This document shows, one piece after another, positions 23,041 to 33,424 of a stretch of DNA of 64,000 nucleotides. The DNA is from Arion vulgaris (taxonomy: Eukaryota > Mollusca > Gastropoda > Stylommatophora > Arionidae): positions 85,470,941 to 85,534,940 of the forward strand of contig CM036753.1 of NCBI GenBank assembly GCA_020796225.1, in the 5' to 3' direction. Every line of letters begins with the position of its first letter. Position 1 is the stretch's first letter. The notes beneath the pieces are model-generated. The model was not told the DNA's origin, made no database searches, and saw nothing but the letters and a program-made list of their open reading frames with translations. Position numbers and translations under genes: made by a program.

Positions 23041-24640
23041 TGGTAGGAGATATTAGACATTAAAGTTGGGCTGTTAGAAGAAGATATTAGACATTAAAGT
23101 TGGGCTGGTAGGAGATATTAGACATTAAAGTTGGGCTGGTAGAAGAAGATATTAGACATTAAAGTTGGGCTGGTAGAAGAAGATATTAGACATTAAAGTT
23201 GGGCTGGTAGAAGAAGATATTAGACATTAAAGTTGGGCTGGTAGAAGAAGATATTAGACATTAAAGTTGGGCTGGTAGGAGATATTAGACATTAAAGTTG
23301 GGCTGGTAGAAGAAGATATTAGACATTAAAGTTAGGCTGGTAGAAGATATTAGACATTCAAGTTAGGCAGGTAGAAGATATTAGACATTAAAGTTAGGCT
23401 GGTAGGAGATATTAGACATTAAAGTTGGGCTGGTAGGAGATATTAGACATTAAAGTTGGGCTGGTAGAAGAAGATATTAGACATTAAAGTTGGGCTGGTA
23501 GAAGATATTAGACATTAAAGTTAGGCTGGTAGGAGATATTAGACATTAAAGTTGGGCTGGTAGGAGATATTAGACATTAAAGTTGGGTTGGTAGAAGATA
23601 TTAGACATTAAAGTTAGGCAGGTAGAAGATATTAGACATTAAAGTTGGGCAGGTAGAAGATATTAGACATAAAAGTTAGGCAGGTAGAAGATATTAGACA
23701 TTAAAGTTGGGCTGGTAGGAGATATTAGACATTAAAGTTAGGCTGGTAGGAGATATTAGACATTAAAGTTAGGCTGGTAGGAGATATAAGACATTAAAGT
23801 TAGGCTGGTAGAAGAAGATATTAGACATTAAAGTTGGGCTGGTAGGAGATATTAGACATTAAAGTTAGGCAGGTAGAAGATATTAGACATTAAAGTTGGG
23901 CTGGTAGAAGAAGATATTAGACATTAAAGTTGGGCAGGTAGGAGATATTAGACATTAAAGTTAGGCTGGTAGGAGATATTAGACATTAAAGTTGGGCTGG
24001 TAGAAGATATTAGACATTAAAGTTGGGCTGGTAGAAGAAGATATTATACATTAAAGTTGGGCAGGTAGAAGATATTAGACATTAAAGTTGGGCTGGTAGA
24101 AGAAGATATTAGACATTAAAGTTGGGCTGGTAGGAGATATTAGACATTAAAGTTAGGCTGGTAGGAGATATTAGACATTAAAGTTGGGCTGGTAGGAGAT
24201 ATTAGACATTAAAGTTGGGCTATGAAGAAGATATTAGACATTAGTTGGGCTGGTAGAAGATATTAGACATTAAAGTTAGGCTGGTAGGAGATATTAGACA
24301 TTAAAGTTAGGCTGGTAGGAGATATTAGACATTAAAGTTGGGCTGGTAGAAGATATTAGACATTAAAGTTGGGCTGGTAGGAGATATTAGACATTAAAGT
24401 TAGTCTCGTAGGAGATATTAGACATTAAAGTTGGGCTGTTAGAAGAAGATATTAGACATTAAAGTTGGGCTGGTAGGAGATATTAGACATTAAAGTTAGG
24501 CAGGTAGAAGATATTAGACATTAAAGTTGGGCTGGTAGGAGATATTAGACATTAAAGTTGGGCAGGTAGAAGATATTAGACATTAAAGTTGGGCTGGTAG
24601 AAGATATTAGACATTAAGGTTGAGCTGGTACTAATATGGG

Positions 24641-25401
24641 CTGGTACAAATATTTTCTGAAACACACTCACCAGCATGTTACCTGCTGTATAACATATTG
24701 AATATATGAGCTCATTTCGCAGGATCTTTGCTAACGTACATTTCCTAATATAAAAACTGGTAAGAGATCTAAGTATCACGTCAAGGAAACGCCCAATGTT
24801 AGAGTATGTTGGTTGCTGAGTGCGTTAGAATTATAGAAACTAAACAAGTACTGCTTAACTTGGGTGTGTTGACAGTTGTGCCTTAGTCATCTTCAATAGG
24901 AGAGAAATGATGAGAAACAACTTGAAGCTGCTATATTTAGATTGACATTCAGGCAAGAGTCTTGTTCTGATAGAAACGTTCACTGTTGTGTTATTAATGT
25001 TTATTTACCCTTCAAACAGTTCTGATGCATTCCCTTTTTGTAATGTAATCCAGATGAGCCGGATGTAGTCTTGGCTAACACTGACTACATTCAGATGGAG
25101 TAGACCGTGCGAATGTGTGTTTCATTTACTTGTCGTATTTGTTTCTTATCATCTGTGATGCCTTTTATGGGCACTGTTGTATATGTGTACAATTACTGTA
25201 CATGGCATGCGCATGAATCCTGCTTCTCTCACTATTTGTCTCTATCTACGTGACTCATGAACAAGTGTGTGTACAACAGAGAAGCACTTTATGCCTATTT
25301 TGTTTCATTTGTTTGTTCATGCCGCCGATATCAGTACCCTCATTTGTCTCTGTAACCGTAATATACTGTTATCTCGTGATGGGCAACATCATATGAGCCT
25401 A
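24641..25401. other. No gene recognised
   Basis: Anonymous intronic sequence between the first satellite and repeat R2. No repeat or frame of note. Confidence 0.4.
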
Positions 25402-25870
25402 TCGCCCGAGTGGTTACCGGGGGCCCAAATGTGGGGTGTAAAGAATAGAACCACTGTTACCTGCCACGCATGTCGTAAGAGGCGACTTAGGAGGTCTGGA
25501 TGAGATCGGATGCATGTATCCGCTAGGGAATGCTAACCCGAAACAAATGCTTGCAGAAAACGGATGCACCAGGCCGTAAGGCGCATAACATGGTGCAACG
25601 ACCCCTCACAATGAGGAATGGGATAACAGATTCTACGGTTGCCAATCTGCCTCGGAGATTTAGCCACGCAGTAAGAATGTCAGAACTACCATCACGAGGG
25701 TGGCCAAAACTTACTGCGGGAAGAGGTCAGCACAAACGGGAAGCAGAAATCATAGGAATTATATCCTACAGAACTGCCCCAGTATGCAAACTTGAGAAGA
25801 AAGAGGTGGCCCACTTACACTAGCGTCCAAGACAAACTATGGCGTGGCTGATAATCTGAGGCAGATGGCT
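25402..25870 (+). repeat. Interspersed repeat R2, copy 1, with a short open frame
   Basis: The first 100 bp (25402-25500), from CGCCCGAGTGGTTACCGG to TGTCGTAAGAGGCGACTTAG, match 54863-54969 on the opposite strand almost exactly. An open stretch follows from 25530 to 25823 (97 codons, Arg/Lys-rich, starting LTRNKCLQKTDAPGRKAHNM), with related reading after its stop. I take this as the 5' region and start of ORF1 of a non-LTR element, but the protein is not recognised. Confidence 0.5.
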
Positions 25871-26129
25871 GCCTTTATTAATGAATCTGAAATCCCAATC
25901 TAGTGAGAACGAAGAAGAAGAAATATGAGCCTATAATATGTATTGTCTTTGCTCATATTATATGTATTGTTATCATAAATAGTATGTGTTGGTTGATGGT
26001 GCACGTATATATCTGTTTGTTCTGGTCAACTATCTTATACTGGATGCTAACTCAGTTGTCATTGCTAAGTGAAAGAAGACGACTCTTCATGTGATTGACT
26101 TATGCATAACGAAGGTATAGAGTCGACTA
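25871..26129. other. Short spacer before the second satellite
   Basis: A+T-rich, nothing recognised. Confidence 0.4.
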
Positions 26130-28250
26130 CATAATGCGTCGCTGGTATTGTTCAAGTGCACAGTGCGTCGGTGATATTGTTCAAGTACTCAACGCGTCGG
26201 TGATATTGTTCAAGTACTCCATGCGTCGGTGGTATTGTTCAAGTACCCCATGCGTCGGTATTATTGTTCAAGTACCCCATGCGTCGGTGATATTGTTCAA
26301 GTACTCCATGCGTCGGTGGTATTGTTCAAGTACCCCATGCGTCGGTATTATTGTTCAAGTACCCCATGTGTCGGTGATATTGTTCAAGTACTCCATGCGT
26401 CGGTGATATTGTTCAAGTACCCATGCGTCGGTGGTATTTGTTCAAGTACTCCATGCGTCGGTATTATTGTTCAAGTACTCCATGCGTCGGTGATATTGTT
26501 CAAATACTCCATGCGTCGGTGGTATTGTTCAAGTACCCCATGCGTCGGTGATATTGTTCAAGTACCCCATGTCAAGTATATTGTTCAAGTACTATTTTTT
26601 TTCAAGTACTCCATGCGTCAGTTATTGTTCAAGTGCACATGCGTCGGTGGTATTGTTCAGACTCCATGCGTGGGTTTTTGAAATATTGTTCAAGTACTCC
26701 ATGCGTCGGTTTTATTGTTCAAGTACTATTGTTCAGTACTCCATGCGTCGGTATTATGTTCAAGTATTTTTCCATCCCCGGTCGGTGATATTGTTCAGGT
26801 ACTCCATGCGTCGGTGGTATTGTTCAAGTACTCCATGCGTCGGTATTATTGTTCAAGTACTATTGTTCAAGTCCCTCCATGCGTCGGTTTTATTGTTCAA
26901 GAATTGCTCCATGCGTCGGTGGTATTGTTCCAAGTACTCCATGCGTCGGTGGTATTGTTCAGTACTCCATGCGTCGGTAATTGTTCAAATACTATTGTAT
27001 AAAGTACTCCATGCGTCGTTTATTGTTCAGACTATTGTTCAAGACTCCATGCGTCGGTATTATTGTTCAAGTACTATTGTTCAAGTACTCCATGCGTCGG
27101 TATTATTGTTCAAGTACTATTGTTCAAGTACCCCATGCGTCGGTGATATTGTTCAAGCACTATTGTTTTTATCTCCATGCGTCGGTATTATTGTTCAAGT
27201 ACTATTGTTCAAGTACTCCATGCGTCAGTATATTGTTCAAGCACTATTGTTCCAATCTCCATGCGTCGGTATTGTTCAAGTACTCCATGCGTCGGTATTA
27301 TTGTTCAATACTATCTAGTTGTTCAAGTACTCCATGCGTCGGTTTTATTGTTCAGCATATTGTTCAAGTACTCCATGCGTCGGTGGTATTGTTCAAGTAC
27401 TCCATGCGTCGGTATTATTGTTCAAGTACTCCATGCGTCGGTATAAATACTCCATGCGTCGGTGATATTGTTCAAATATTTCATGCGTCGGTGGTATTGT
27501 TCAGTTACTCCATGCGTCGGTGTATTGTTCAAGTACCCCAAGCGTCGGTGGTATTGTTCAAGTACTCTATTCGTCGGTATTATTGTTGAAGACCCCATTG
27601 GATTATCGAAACCCCATGGTCATATGTTACATTTACTCCATGTGCTAATTTTCCCAAGTTATGCGTTCGTGATTGTTCCATACCATTCGCGGTTTATTGT
27701 TGTATCTTTGGTGATTTTTGTCGATCTCGGGTCTGTTATTTTTTCACTGTACATTCTAATTGTTCAAGACTATTGTTCAAGTACCCATGCGTCGGTATTA
27801 TTGTTCGCATATTGTTCAAAATCAGGGTCGGTATTATTGTTCAAGTACCCATGCGTCGGTATTATTGTTCAAGTACCCATGCGTCGGTGATATTGTTCAA
27901 ATCTCCATGCGTCGGTGATATTGTTCAAATATTCCATGCGTCGGTGATATTGTTCAAGTACTCCATGCGTCGGTATTATTGTTCAAGTATTTTTTTATCC
28001 AGCGTCTATATTGTTCGTACTCCGGTCGGATTATTGTTCAAGTACTATTGTTCAAGCCCCATGCGTGGTGATATTGTTGAAATACTCCAGGGTCGGTGAT
28101 ACAAATATCATGCGTCTGATATTGTTCAAGTTCTCCATGCGTCTATATTGTTAAATATTAAAGCTGTTGGTATTGTTCAAGTACCCATGCGTCATATTAT
28201 TGTTGACCCATGCGTCGGTTATTGTTCGTATCTATTCGTCGGTATTATTG
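26130..28250 (+). repeat. Second satellite array, 29-bp monomer
   Basis: Tandem copies of a 29-bp unit made of CCATGCGTCGGT, a variable TGA/GGT/ATT linker, and ATTGTTCAAGTACT. They are regular at 26150-26560 and increasingly broken by deletions and partial units (ATTGTTCAAGTACT alone) to 28250. Because 29 is not a multiple of 3, a frame passing through it reads a 29-residue cycle over three monomers (MRRWYCSSTP, CVGIIVQVLH, ASVILFKYS), and the + frames stay largely open. The longest open stretch is 256 codons (26548-27318). I regard it as non-coding. Confidence 0.95.
27585..27775 (+). repeat. Non-satellite interruption, duplicated at the array edge
   Basis: Starts CCCCATTGGATTATCGAAA. It resembles the right flank of the array at 28250-28430 (CCTTTGGGTTATCGAAA): shared order of TATCGAAA, TGCTAATTT, a TTGTATC...GTGATTTTTGT/GTGATCTCTGT block, TCTG, and CATTCTAA. 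The array and its flank were therefore duplicated together and have since diverged. Confidence 0.65.
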
Positions 28251-28259
28251 TTCAACCCC

Positions 28260-30528
28260 TCCTTTGGGTTATCGAAATGTCAGTGTTTTTCAATTTACAA
28301 TCCGTTATGCTAATTTATCGTTGATGACGTTTGACTTGTTTCCATGCCATGAAGAAAATTGATTGTATCGTTTCTTTTTTGTGATCTCTGTCTGCTTTTT
28401 TTTATCATTACATTCTAACGTTAAACCCGTTTAAAATATACATAGAAAATGTGCACTGATTTATACTGTACAATGAGGCCCATTTTCTTTATGCAGATGT
28501 TCCATTCAGGATGACATTAATATCTTTACGTAGATATTTTAGAACTCTTATTATTTACTATTTTTCTATGAAACTAAATCTCGCAATTTTCGTCCTAGTT
28601 CATTTATTGATTGTTCAAGATTTCCTGCTATGTTATACCGTCGAGACTGTGTAACAGAAGAAATCTCTTTCATAGTGAGAACGACCTGATAACTGTTTGT
28701 TTTTGGTCTTATATTCTTTATTTCTGCAATATTTAGAGATAATTATTACTGGAATTAATGCTGTGAAATGACCTGAGTCATAACATACAAACTGGAGAGA
28801 TTTTTCAAAACAAATATCTTATTTGAATCCTATTAATATTTTGGTCAGATAGATAACACATGAATAATATCTGAAATAGATCGAATTGCACATCCCTGGC
28901 AATCATCATCCAAGAAAAATTAAGATGACTTAGACTTCTATGCAGTATACAAAAGGAACATTTGACAAAGACATCATTTAGATAGACAGCAGATGGAGAG
29001 TGCAGGCTGGGTGTACCAAAGAAAATGTAGAGAAGGACAGTGAAAGAAATAAATGAGATAGTGTAGACTGAAATGGATGGAATACTATGGGTAGATATCG
29101 GCAGACATCACCTGTCATTTATTAACTACGGCATTAATAGGTTAGAGATATAATGTCCGCTGTAGATCAACCGGGTGGTTGCTGAAAATCATCTACAACT
29201 TCTTTTCTGTCCAAGTCTACGACTAATTCATGATCATGCCCTGTCATTTTTACCGTTTTGCAAAGTAAACGGAAAGACGAAATAGGAAGATTTGGGCAAG
29301 GTGTGATAATCTGGTTAAAATGTATGTAATTGAATGGGAAAGAAACCCAACAAACATTCTCAGATAATTGTGGATGGAAGGAACTTAACAGCAACTTCAC
29401 TAGACATTTCGCATTAACATGACTTGCTTCTTATTCAGTTTTAAAACTGACATATGTACACATTTCTTTCTACTACATAGTCGCATTATCCATAAGTTAC
29501 AACTACTTATTTCTAATACCAGAACCGTAGCACTACCATTCCGCAAACAATTGTCAATGTTCAGTACTTTACTACCTTGTGGACACACTAACACTTGCTG
29601 ACATTTGATTCTGTGCCAAAGTAATAAATCTATCTAGCATTGTATTTTTAAATGCTTGGATATTTTAATTCTTACGTTCATCATATGTTATTATAATATG
29701 CAATCATACACGTCATGCCATTTTTTTCATGTTAAATTCATACAATTTCATGTGCGATATAAAACTGAAAATATATTTTTATATTTACAAATCTACCCGT
29801 GAAGCATAATTTAAGTTAATAAAAAAGACAAAAGAAGAGAACACAGAGATAGAAGGATCAGACAGAATCATTTTTTTTGACTTGCTCCCAAGTTTGTGAT
29901 GAAGAAGAATTCTTAATATTACAGTAATCTGTCATTTCTTTCGTTTTTCTAATACTTATATGTGTACTGTAAATATTAGGAACGAACAAATAAATATTGA
30001 ACGAGATCAAACATAGACAAATGCACGTTTTGGAGACATACAGAGACGTGATTCCATTGATAGCCATACTGGAATAAACGTTTGAGGGCTTACGGACAAG
30101 CGAAAAACAACACTACAAGTGGGAGGGAAACAGCGGAAGGGGGTTGGGGTGGGGTTTAATAAATATATTTTCATGATGTAACAAACGATCACAATAAAAT
30201 ATATCAAATGTTAAAGATTCATTACAGTCTTCTTCTTATTCTTTATATTCTTCTTCTTCCTATTCTTCTTCTTCTTCCTCTCGAGAATAACCTCTTGTAA
30301 ACCTTTTTTGTGCTTTGAGTGAATGAGCTCTACATTATGCTGCCAGTTACAGCGTTTAAGCTGCGATATATGTGATTTTAGACCATGCACATGTCATTAC
30401 AGTTAATCTTGATGTGTAAGTTTTTACTGCCTGTGTTGATTGTGTTTAATTTTATGATTAATTATGGATTCAATAACATTGTTACAATACATAAGCCTCA
30501 AGTCAAGGAATTAAGATAAGAAGAAATG
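28260..30528. other. No gene recognised; one CT-rich microsatellite
   Basis: A+T-rich intronic DNA. The only features seen are the flank copy at 28250-28430 and a (TTC)n-like run at about 30226-30280. Open stretches of 60-77 codons show no similarity to known proteins. Confidence 0.45.
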
Positions 30529-30530
30529 CA

Positions 30531-30655
30531 TATTCACTAAGAATTGTATATTCACTAAGAATTGTATATTCACTAAGAATTGTATATTCACTAAGAATTG
30601 TATATTCACTAAGAATTGTATATTCACTAAGAATTGTATATTCACTAAGAATTGT
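30531..30655 (+). repeat. 18-bp minisatellite, seven units
   Basis: TATTCACTAAGAATTGTA repeated with a constant 18-bp step (30531, 30548/9 and so on to 30638). The duplicate at 42878 has only three units. The - strand reading of the 18-bp unit gives a periodic TILSEY peptide. Confidence 0.9.
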
Positions 30656-31204
30656 AGGATGGACAGAAGCAAAGAAACAAGTTTCGCAAGGAGTAACGCG
30701 GCGTTTATCAGCTAGCACTCCTGGGAAAAGTATTTATAGTTTTCTCTGTGGAAATCAAGTGACTGCTGGCTGATAAATGACATTTATACCGGCTGTGTGC
30801 TATCGGTTACATGTGTGCTGTTCAGAGCCTAGATCTGGTCCAGAGAGAACATAATAGAATCACTGTCTATCTTTCAAGAATAATTGCCAGAAGAAGCTAA
30901 GAATTGTTGAAGGTGTGTATACTTTCAGATTAAACAAAAATAAAATGGTTTCATAAACTGCGAGTATGTTCTAGAAGTGGGCATTATAATAAGTAAAAGT
31001 TGAAATCTGACAGAAAAACTATATGGTAGTATTCTGTATTTTTTTCGGAAACTGTGTGTAATGATGCGTACTGCTTTTAGCCATAAAAAAGACTGAAAAC
31101 TACCGACCAGGGTAAGAGCGAAATACCAAAAATCAAAGTAAGGTAGTTTTACAAAGTACAAGATCAGACTAAATCGACGCTTCGGTCTTTATCACACAAA
31201 GGAT

Positions 31205-31206
<2 letters not shown>

Positions 31207-31285
<79 letters not shown>

Positions 31286-31286
31286 A
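31207..31286. repeat. (TA)n microsatellite
   Basis: About 80 bp of TA with one interruption (ATATTTTATA near 31258). The corresponding run in copy 2 (about 43483-43571) is interrupted at a different place (TATAATAT near 43496). Confidence 0.95.
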
Positions 31287-32009
31287 TCATCACCTCACCA
31301 TCCCCACATCGAAGTTGGGCAGCATAGATTTCCAGCAAATTATGTTCCTTGTTCTGATGGTAAACTCTGACAAGGTACTGCATGCCCACCTTATAATGTT
31401 CCCCTCCTAATTATATCTTTTGTCTTTTTCTTGCTTTCAACTGGCTGTTTGTTCCAATGTGATTTTAACAACGTATCATGTCTTTTAATTTCACCAAAAT
31501 ACCGTATGCGTTTAACTTGTATTTTTATGAGTAATTAATTATCTTTTCACTTCAAGTTGTTGCATTACCTTTTTAGTAGTTTTTCATTTTTCCATTATAT
31601 TCGTCCGACTCTTCTGTATGTTCATATCTCGGAAACCTCGATTCTGTTTTCTAGATGTTTGTCCATTGTTCAGGCTTTCTCCTCTTACAACAATCCTGAA
31701 AATATGTGTCCAATCCTCAGGACTGATTCTAGTCCACTGTTATCTTGCTTTGTCATTAGCCGACCGCAAAAAGATCTGAACAACGACTTCCGGGTAAACC
31801 CCGGGTATCCCGTAGGCGTGTCGGGGATTGTCCTGTGATTTCCAAAGGTCAAACTGCCCTCGCGGTTTATTCCATTTGCGTTTTAGGGTTTCATGTTGAA
31901 AACAAGCCACATAGTTACCGCTTCCTTTCGTTTTCGTCTTTTTTTTTTTTAATTAAGTTCTGACATCTTGAGATGGGTAACAATGGCTAACAATCCCAAA
32001 CTCAACAAT

Positions 32010-32300
32010 CACAAGCTTTTAATTTTTGAATTTTGGAACAGTATGGCAATTCTTTCTTTCTTTCTTTCTCGAATCCTGTATGCCTCACAGCGTCAGGTCA
32101 GGAAGAGATTTCTAAAACGGGCCTAGTATGCGCTTCGTAGATAGTCTCTTTCGTCACAAGCTTTTAATTTTTGAATTTTGGAACAGTATGGCAATTCTTT
32201 CTTTCTTTCTTTCTCGAATCCTGTATGCCTCACAGCGTCAGGTCAGGAAGAGATTTCTAAAACGGGCCCTAGTATGCGCTTCGTAGATAGTCTCTTTCGT
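32010..32300 (+). repeat. 145-bp tandem duplication
   Basis: 32010-32154 and 32155-32299 are almost identical, differing by one base (GGGCCTAG against GGGCCCTAG). The unit contains host flank (CACAAGCTTTTAATTTTTGA), a target duplication TATGGCAATT and the 3' end of a LINE. The duplication therefore happened after the LINE inserted. Confidence 0.93.
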
Positions 32301-32325
32301 CGCCTCTGTTATCTCTGAGGTCCAT
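32052..32325 (-). mobile_element. Very short 5'-truncated LINE insertion with target duplication
   Basis: The last 130 bp or so of the LINE family seen at 5849-6047, including the (AAAG)n tail and the C-terminal codons, flanked by TATGGCAATT at 32042-32051 and 32326-32335 (and internally at 32187-32196 because of the tandem duplication). Typical of aborted target-primed reverse transcription. Confidence 0.85.
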
Positions 32326-32496
32326 TATGGCAATTAATTGCTTGTTTTTTGTTTCTATAATATATTTGTTCCTCCTTTCCTCGTTGTCTTTGTTCTGGAA
32401 TTGTGTTGTTATCACTGTTAAGTTGTATGGTAGTATCATATAATGATAGGATGTCTGTGTTTTTATGCGGAAGATATGTCTTTTAATGCGGTTTTT

Positions 32497-32620
32497 GGTG
32501 GATTCGTTGATTGGTTTGGTGGATTCGTTGATTGGTTTGGTGGATTCGTTGATTGGTTTGGTGGATTCGTTGATTGGTTTGGTGGATTCGTTGATTGGTT
32601 TGGTGGGTTCGTTGTTGCGG
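32497..32620 (+). repeat. 21-bp minisatellite
   Basis: Five full copies and one partial copy of GGTGGATTCGTTGATTGGTT plus T. As 21 is a multiple of 3 the repeat keeps frame and reads GGFVDWF repeatedly inside an open stretch at 32443-32631. There is no evidence that it is translated. Confidence 0.93.
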
Positions 32621-32844
32621 TTATTTTCTAAGCGTTAGCATCCCCCCCTCTCCCCTCCCAGCGTTGTCCCCAGCTCTAAATACCAGCAGTTTACTCCAGA
32701 TCTTTGATTTGTGTACTTCTCTCTCAGACCTCTGGTGATGATTCTGAGGCCTGTGTTCTGTATGTTGTCCTGTAGATTTTGCTATGCTGCAGTTGTGTAT
32801 GCTCCTGTGCCATACTCCCGTTTTTGCACTTACTTATTTTTCTC

Positions 32845-33340
32845 GCTCCTAGTGAAGCATAAGGCATCAACAGTTGTTTGCCACTTTTCTTACGGTCTTC
32901 GAGGATAGTCGAGCACTATTCCGTTCCTCAAGAAGATTTCGTCTCCAGGTCTGTGTAGAGCGTCCTTTATTTAGTTTTCCTTGCGGGTTCCACTCAAGTC
33001 CTTGTCTAGTGACACTCGACTGTGTCCTTCCGTAGGGTATGTCCGACCCATCGCCATTTTATCCTCATAACATGGGTCAGATGTTGAAAAAGTCTGAATT
33101 TTATTTGTATTTTACTTGGTGACTCGCCATGTTTCCGAGTCATACACAGGTTTCACATCGGAGCTGAGTATCCTCATCTTTGTATTCGTGGAGATGGCAG
33201 TGGATTTCAAGGTAGACAAATTCCCCAACGCCTTCTATACCCCTTCACTCAATCAATATTGTAGTATTTTTGTCTTCCCTTGACTGATTTTAATACCGAC
33301 CCGTCCGTTATGCCGTTTCTGAAACGTCCAAGCGTTTAGA
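32845..33340 (-). pseudogene. Decayed LINE C-terminus, RTE-like
   Basis: Collinear with the better copy at 49360-50274: shared words on the + strand include CATCAACAGTTGTTTGCCAC, TAGTGACACTCGACTGTGTC and GTGACTCGCCATGTTTCCGAGTC. An internal segment after the cross-match at about 33210 is missing. It carries the end of the RT and the C-terminal WRWIGH...RGRP region in broken frames. Confidence 0.75.
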
Positions 33341-33424
33341 AAATAACACCATGTACAACCAACGAACCCACCAAAAATTAACCAAATGCAAAGAAGAAAA
33401 TTCTCCTCCTTCTTCTGTTAGCTG

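Larger units (their letters stand above)
14553..24640 (+). repeat. 10-kb satellite array, 31/34-bp monomers with higher-order structure
   Basis: A tandem array of roughly 310-320 monomers. The core word GATATTAGACATTAAAGTT is nearly invariant; variation is concentrated in the linker, which reads GGGCTGGTAGAAGAA, GGGCTGGTAGAA, GGGCTGGTAGGA, TAGGCTGGTAGGA or TAGGCAGGTAGAA. A GAA insertion/loss makes the monomer 34 or 31 bp. The linker order repeats with a period of 4,232 bp: rare variants at 14579, 17491, 17595, 17971 and 18041 recur at 18811, 21723, 21827, 22203 and 22273. A third, rearranged partial copy runs from about 23040. It has no sustained open frame and lies within the PKD-gene intron. 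Confidence 0.97.
30529..31750 (+). repeat. 1.2-kb duplicated segment, copy 1
   Basis: Nearly identical to 42871-44037. It opens with seven copies of an 18-bp unit (TATTCACTAAGAATTGTA, 30531-30655), continues through a Penelope-terminus-like block (CGACGCTTCGGTCTTTATCA, about 31171), an imperfect (TA)n run (31207-31286) and about 460 bp of T-rich sequence. It ends ATCTTGCTT at 31750. The flanks differ from copy 2. No coding domain was recognised. Confidence 0.9.

Noticed and set aside
14553..24640. Centromeric satellite
   Set aside because: The array lies between two exons of one inferred gene and is only 10 kb in this assembly; nothing here supports a centromere.
26548..27318. 256-codon open stretch as a protein-coding gene
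   Set aside because: It is simply the 29-bp satellite read through; the peptide repeats every 29 residues because three monomers make one cycle, and no start context or non-repeat domain is present.
26130..28250. CRISPR-like array
   Set aside because: Units are contiguous tandem repeats with no unique spacers, in an animal genome with introns.
30503..30718. Periodic TILSEY peptide as a real protein
   Set aside because: It is the - strand reading of the 18-bp minisatellite inside the duplicated non-coding segment.
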